Positions 60,986-64,000 of a DNA stretch of 64,000 nt are shown piece by piece. Source of the DNA: JAEUPI01 sp044222685 (GTDB lineage: Bacteria; Pseudomonadota; Gammaproteobacteria; Burkholderiales; Burkholderiaceae_C); assembly GCA_044222685.1 (NCBI GenBank), contig JBGAMU010000005.1, positions 16,568 to 80,567 on the forward strand, in the 5' to 3' direction. The notes under the pieces are model-generated. The model saw only the letters and a list, made by a program, of their open reading frames with translations. It was not told the origin of the DNA and made no database searches. Position 1 is the stretch's first letter, and each line of letters opens with the position of its first letter. The position numbers and the translations under genes are program-made.

Positions 60986-61429
60986 ATGCCTGGCCTGTTG
61001 ATCATTGCTCATGCGCCGTTGGCGTCCTCACTGAAGGCCGTCGCGGGACACGTGTTCCCGCAGCCGGGTGCGCTGGAAGCGCTGGACGTCAGCGCGCAGG
61101 ACGCGCCGGAAACGGCTGAGGAGCGGGCGCGCGAGCTGCTGGTGCATGTGCGCGATCCTGACGTATTGATCCTGACCGACGTGTTTGGCGGTACCCCGTG
61201 CAACGTGGCGTTGCGCCTCGCTGATAACACGCACGTGCGCGTGGTGGTCGGAGTGAACGTGCCGATGTTGTGGCGAGCGGTCAGTTACCGCCAGTTGCCG
61301 CTCGGCGAACTCGTGGAGCGCGCGGTCGCGGGCGGCACGCAGGGCGTCATGCAGCTGGCGCCCACCAGACCCCAGGTGCAGGCGACCAGAACGGACCATG
61401 ATCAAGACAGTTCTCACGATCAACAATAA
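60986..61429 (+). CDS. PTS EIIA component, mannose-type
   Basis: A 147-residue EIIA of the mannose class. LLIIAHAPLASSL contains the phospho-accepting His9, and LILTDVFGGTPCNVALRL is the family motif. It receives phosphate from HPr; no membrane EIIC or EIID genes are near, so it is probably regulatory, as usual in Betaproteobacteria. Its last ten codons overlap the first codons of ptsH (32 bases), giving tight co-translation. Confidence 0.93.
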   Translation: MPGLLIIAHAPLASSLKAVAGHVFPQPGALEALDVSAQDAPETAEERARELLVHVRDPDVLILTDVFGGTPCNVALRLADNTHVRVVVGVNVPMLWRAVSYRQLPLGELVERAVAGGTQGVMQLAPTRPQVQATRTDHDQDSSHDQQ

Positions 61430-61667
61430 GCTGGGTCTGCACGCCAGAGCTTCTGCCAAGCTGACCAAGCTGGCCAGCAGCTTCACCAGCGAGATTCATC
61501 TTTCGCGCAGCGGTCGTCGGGTCAATGCCAAGAGCATCATGGGCGTGATGATGCTGGCCGCCGGGCTCGGTTCCGAAGTGGAGCTCGAGGTGGAGGGCGA
61601 AGATGAACAGGCCGCCGCGCAGGCGATCAGCGCGCTTGTCAACGACAAGTTCGGCGAAGGGCAGTAG
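61398..61667 (+). CDS. ptsH: Phosphocarrier protein HPr
   Basis: An 89-residue PTS phosphocarrier. His15 in GLHARAS is the phosphoryl acceptor from enzyme I, and Ser46 in NAKSIMGVMML sits where HPr kinase acts. It links enzyme I to EIIA. It starts inside the EIIA gene. No HPr kinase gene is in the window. Confidence 0.97.
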   Translation: MIKTVLTINNKLGLHARASAKLTKLASSFTSEIHLSRSGRRVNAKSIMGVMMLAAGLGSEVELEVEGEDEQAAAQAISALVNDKFGEGQ

Positions 61668-61742
61668 CGGCCGCGTTCTGCTCTGATGCGGTGCCGCCGC
61701 CCCGCGATTTGCACCGTTGCCGCTGACTGATAAAGTCGCCGA

Positions 61743-63533
61743 GTGAGCATCCAGGTCTTCGGTCAACCCGTGTCGCGCGGCATTGCGATCGGCCGCGCTG
61801 TGCTCGTGGCATCAAGCCGGGTCGACGTCGCGCACTATTTCATCGACGCACCGAGGGTCGACTCCGAAGTCGATCGCCTGCGCCATGCTCGCGACACGGT
61901 GGCAGCCGAGCTCAAGCTGCTGAAGCAGGAAATGCCGGCGGATGCTCCGGCCGAGCTGCCGGCCTTGCTCGACGTGCATTTGATGCTGTTGCACGACGAC
62001 GCGTTGACCGGCGCCACCAAGAACTGGATCCGGACTCGGCACTACAACGCCGAGTGGGCGTTGTCGGCCCAACTCGAGGTGATGGCACGTCAGTTCGACG
62101 AGATGGAGGATGAGTACTTGCGCGAGCGAAAGGCCGACCTCGAGCAAGTGGTCGAGCGCATGTTGCGGGCACTGTCCAAGGAGGAGCCGTTGATTCCGGC
62201 CGCCGCACGGGCGAACCTGCACGCCGGAGAGGATCCACTGGTCCTCGTGGCCAACGACATTGCGCCCGCGGACATGCTGCAGTTCAAAGGCAGCGTCTTC
62301 ACCGGATTTGTCACCGACGTGGGCGGCAAGACCTCGCACAGCGCGATCGTGGCCCGCAGTCTCGACATCCCGGCCGTCGTCGGCGCCCGCGAGGCGAGCC
62401 GGCTGGTGCGCCAGGACGATTGGGTCGTGATCGACGGCGATGCAGGTGTGGTTGTGGTCGATCCCTCACCCATCGTGCTCGAAGAGTACCGATTTCGACA
62501 GAGGCAGAGCCAGCTCGAACGGGCACGATTGCATCGACTTCGGCACACGCCTTCGGTCACGCTGGATGGGCAGTCCGTGGAACTGCTGGCGAACATTGAA
62601 CTGCCTGTTGATGCTCCAGTGGCGCTGGATTCAGGCGCCGTCGGTATCGGGTTGTTCCGCAGCGAGTTCTTGTTCATGAACCGCGAGGGCGAATTGCCGA
62701 CCGAGGACGAGCAGTTCGAAGCCTATCGCTCTGTGGTCGAAGCCATGAAGGGCTTGCCGGTCACCGTGCGGACCGTGGATATAGGCGCCGACAAGCCGTT
62801 GGACCGCATGACGGTTCACGAACTGCGCCACGACCATGTGCTCAACCCGGCCCTCGGTCTACGGGCTATTCGCTGGAGTCTTGCCGAACCCGCGATGTTT
62901 CGACAGCAGCTTCGAGCCATCCTTCGCGCCAGTGCATTCGGCAAGGTGCGGGTGCTGCTGCCCTTGGTGGCGCATGTGTCCGAAGTTCGCATGGCGCGCG
63001 AAGCGTTGGCGCGCGCGAGGCAGCAATTGGTCGACGCTGGGGTCGCTTTCAACGACGTGGAGCTCGGCGCGATGATCGAAGTGCCCGCCGCGGCGCTCAT
63101 CATGCCGACGATCCTGCGCGAACTCGACTTCGTGTCGATCGGTACCAATGATCTGATCCAGTACACACTGGCGATCGATCGCGCTGACGAAGCGGTTTCA
63201 CATCTCTACGACCCGTGGCACCCTGCGGTGTTGCACTTGATCGGCCGAGCCATTGCGGAGGCACTTCGCGTCGGTAAGCACGTCAGCATCTGTGGCGAGA
63301 TGGCCGGAGATGTCGCCTTCACCGAACTCTTGCTGGCACTCGGACTGCGCAGCTTCTCGATGCACCCTTCCCAGATCGCGGCAGTGAAACAGAGGGTTCT
63401 CCGAGTCGATGCTCAACGATTGGCGGGCAAGGTCGTGTCGGCCATCACCAGTGAAGATCCGGAGCGCGAGTGGCAGCGGGTGTTGGCGACCTCGGACACG
63501 CCGCGTGCCACTGACGCCGTCCGGGCGCCTTGA
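61743..63533 (+). CDS. ptsI: PTS enzyme I (phosphoenolpyruvate-protein phosphotransferase)
   Basis: A 596-residue cytoplasmic enzyme that takes phosphate from phosphoenolpyruvate and passes it to HPr. His199 is in VGGKTSHSAIVARSL. The PEP-binding domain has VGIGLFRSEFLFMNRE, RTVDIGADKPLD, DFVSIGTNDLIQYTLAIDR and CGEMAGD. GTG 61743 is the start. It completes an EIIA-HPr-EI chain that ends just before the rRNA operon; no terminator is obvious after its stop. Confidence 0.97.
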   Translation: MSIQVFGQPVSRGIAIGRAVLVASSRVDVAHYFIDAPRVDSEVDRLRHARDTVAAELKLLKQEMPADAPAELPALLDVHLMLLHDDALTGATKNWIRTRHYNAEWALSAQLEVMARQFDEMEDEYLRERKADLEQVVERMLRALSKEEPLIPAAARANLHAGEDPLVLVANDIAPADMLQFKGSVFTGFVTDVGGKTSHSAIVARSLDIPAVVGAREASRLVRQDDWVVIDGDAGVVVVDPSPIVLEEYRFRQRQSQLERARLHRLRHTPSVTLDGQSVELLANIELPVDAPVALDSGAVGIGLFRSEFLFMNREGELPTEDEQFEAYRSVVEAMKGLPVTVRTVDIGADKPLDRMTVHELRHDHVLNPALGLRAIRWSLAEPAMFRQQLRAILRASAFGKVRVLLPLVAHVSEVRMAREALARARQQLVDAGVAFNDVELGAMIEVPAAALIMPTILRELDFVSIGTNDLIQYTLAIDRADEAVSHLYDPWHPAVLHLIGRAIAEALRVGKHVSICGEMAGDVAFTELLLALGLRSFSMHPSQIAAVKQRVLRVDAQRLAGKVVSAITSEDPEREWQRVLATSDTPRATDAVRAP

Positions 63534-63544
63534 TCGAGTCATCG

Positions 63545-63572
63545 TTGAGCACCCAAGAAGATAGGGTATGAT
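63545..63572 (+). promoter_or_regulatory. Possible upstream rRNA promoter (P1)
   Basis: TTGAGC (63545-63550) and TATGAT (63567-63572) are separated by 16 bases and match the sigma-70 elements at five of six and five of six positions, counting TATGAT against TATAAT. It lies 12 bases after the ptsI stop and about 290 bases before 16S. Confidence 0.45.
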
Positions 63573-63644
63573 CAAAGGCTTCGCGCAAGGAAGCGTCTGG
63601 TCAGCAAGACAGGCCATCGCGAAGGCCTTCCGAAGGGGCAGAGT

Positions 63645-63673
63645 TTGACGACCTTGCAAATGCGTGTCATACT
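63645..63673 (+). promoter_or_regulatory. Main rRNA operon promoter
   Basis: TTGACG (63645-63650, five of six) and CATACT (63668-63673, four of six) have a 17-base spacer and are followed by a GC-rich discriminator (CCGCC), the sign of stringent ppGpp-controlled rRNA promoters. The transcript would start near 63680 and run through the leader to 16S. Confidence 0.65.
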
Positions 63674-63716
63674 CCGCCTTCTTTGCCGACCCTTGGTTGG
63701 CACGTCGCGAGACGAA

Positions 63717-63728
63717 GCTCTTTAACAA
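63717..63728 (+). promoter_or_regulatory. rRNA leader boxA antitermination element
   Basis: GCTCTTTAACAA is the standard boxA bound by NusB/NusE, which keeps RNA polymerase reading through the rRNA operon. It lies 148 bases upstream of the 16S 5' end. Confidence 0.85.
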
Positions 63729-63744
63729 ACAACAGCCGATAAGC

Positions 63745-63810
63745 GTGGGCGTTTGAAGGCGAATGCCATACGGATGTCCGATCTTCGGATCGGTGTCCGC
63801 AAACGCTCAC
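63745..63810 (+). other. rRNA leader stem with internal TTCG hairpin
   Basis: The leader folds: 63745-63755 pairs with 63800-63810 (11 pairs, one G-U). Inside it CCGATC (63778-63783) and GATCGG (63788-63793) close a TTCG tetraloop. A further near-perfect palindrome, GAAGTGAA-G-TTCACTTC, lies at 63818-63834. Such elements support processing of the 16S precursor. Confidence 0.6.
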
Positions 63811-63864
63811 GGATGAAGAAGTGAAGTTCACTTCAATTCCGACAGAGCAAACTTGCTAATGATC

Positions 63865-64000
63865 GAACTGAAGAGTTTGATCCTGGCTCAGATTGAACGC
63901 TGGCGGCATGCCTTACACATGCAAGTCGAACGGCAGCACGGGGGCAACCCTGGTGGCGAGTGGCGAACGGGTGAGTAATACATCGGAACGTGCCCAGTAG
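63865..64000 (+). rRNA. rrs: 16S ribosomal RNA, 5' end (truncated by window)
   Basis: The small-subunit rRNA starts at about 63865 with the universal sequence AGAGTTTGATCCTGGCTCAG (63872-63891), followed by ATTGAACGCTGGCGGCATGC and the first variable loop. The sequence pattern is betaproteobacterial. Only about 136 of some 1530 bases are inside the window. The exact first base is by comparison with E. coli. Confidence 0.97.

Noticed and set aside
63198..63728. A 176-codon minus-strand frame crossing the end of ptsI and the rRNA promoter
   Set aside because: It covers promoter elements and boxA, lacks a ribosome site and has no recognisable domain.
1..64000. Mobile elements, prophage genes, CRISPR arrays and tRNA genes
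   Set aside because: I looked for transposase and integrase motifs, regularly spaced repeats and cloverleaf-like segments with CCA ends, and saw none that hold up.

Overview
This is 64 kb of GC-rich DNA with dense, often overlapping genes, from a betaproteobacterium of the order Burkholderiales. That placement rests on the 16S rRNA 5' end at the right edge, the lone EIIA-HPr-EI phosphotransfer set, the dac-dat-DUF493-lipB-lipA block, the phoH-ybeY pair, and type IV pilus and c-di-GMP genes of that type. I see no insertion sequence, prophage, CRISPR array or tRNA gene. It reads as a chromosome segment running into a ribosomal RNA operon.

Region by region. 1-1.4 kb: 3' end of tyrS overlapping an alpha/beta hydrolase. 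1.4-8.2 kb: a catabolic island. A minus-strand operon (VOC dioxygenase-like, FAD hydroxylase, DUF2783, variant metallo-beta-lactamase-fold protein) faces a MarR regulator across a readable promoter/operator. The MarR gene is followed by an AMACR-like CoA-transferase-family enzyme and a NUDIX-MBL fusion. 8.2-23.3 kb: a long minus-strand peptide/amide cluster with three amidase-signature hydrolases, an M81 (MlrC) protein, two DMT permeases, a complete dipeptide-type ABC transporter, an M20 peptidase and a small ABM protein. 23.3-26.3 kb: pobA-like hydroxylase, a saccharopine-dehydrogenase-like oxidoreductase and a divergent Lrp/AsnC regulator.

26.3-29.9 kb: a coupled c-di-GMP pair (HD-GYP, then PAS-GGDEF-EAL) behind a sequence resembling a flagellar sigma-28 promoter. 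30-32.8 kb: cyclopropane fatty acid synthase, DUF1840, PEBP-like protein, histidine phosphatase. 33-40.2 kb: a minor-pilin operon (pilE-like, fimT, pilV, pilW, pilX, pilY1) ending in a strong hairpin. 40.3-47.9 kb: sterol-desaturase-family protein, ruvAB, a beta-rich envelope protein, a two-component pair (7TM sensor kinase and LuxR-type regulator), phoH and ybeY.

48-50.8 kb: CorA-like channel and hemB, divergent from a HemJ/CopD-like membrane protein. Between them lies a gene-free stretch with a promoter, three hairpins and an intrinsic terminator, which looks like an unannotated small RNA gene. 50.8-57.8 kb: VanZ-like protein, ferredoxin, hydrolase, D,D-carboxypeptidase, D-amino acid transaminase, DUF493, lipB, lipA and a DUF4197 protein. 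57.8-61 kb: a degenerate histidine-kinase/pseudo-receiver protein, a small secreted protein and an MFS transporter. 61-63.5 kb: EIIA, HPr and enzyme I. 63.5-64 kb: rRNA promoters, leader with boxA, and the first ~136 bases of 16S rRNA.

The most rewarding places for a second look are the candidate sRNA at about 50.2-50.33 kb, the degenerate kinase/pseudo-receiver at 57.8-59.05 kb, the sigma-28-like promoter at 26.32 kb, the peptide/amide cluster, and the metallo-beta-lactamase-fold protein that lacks most of its metal ligands.
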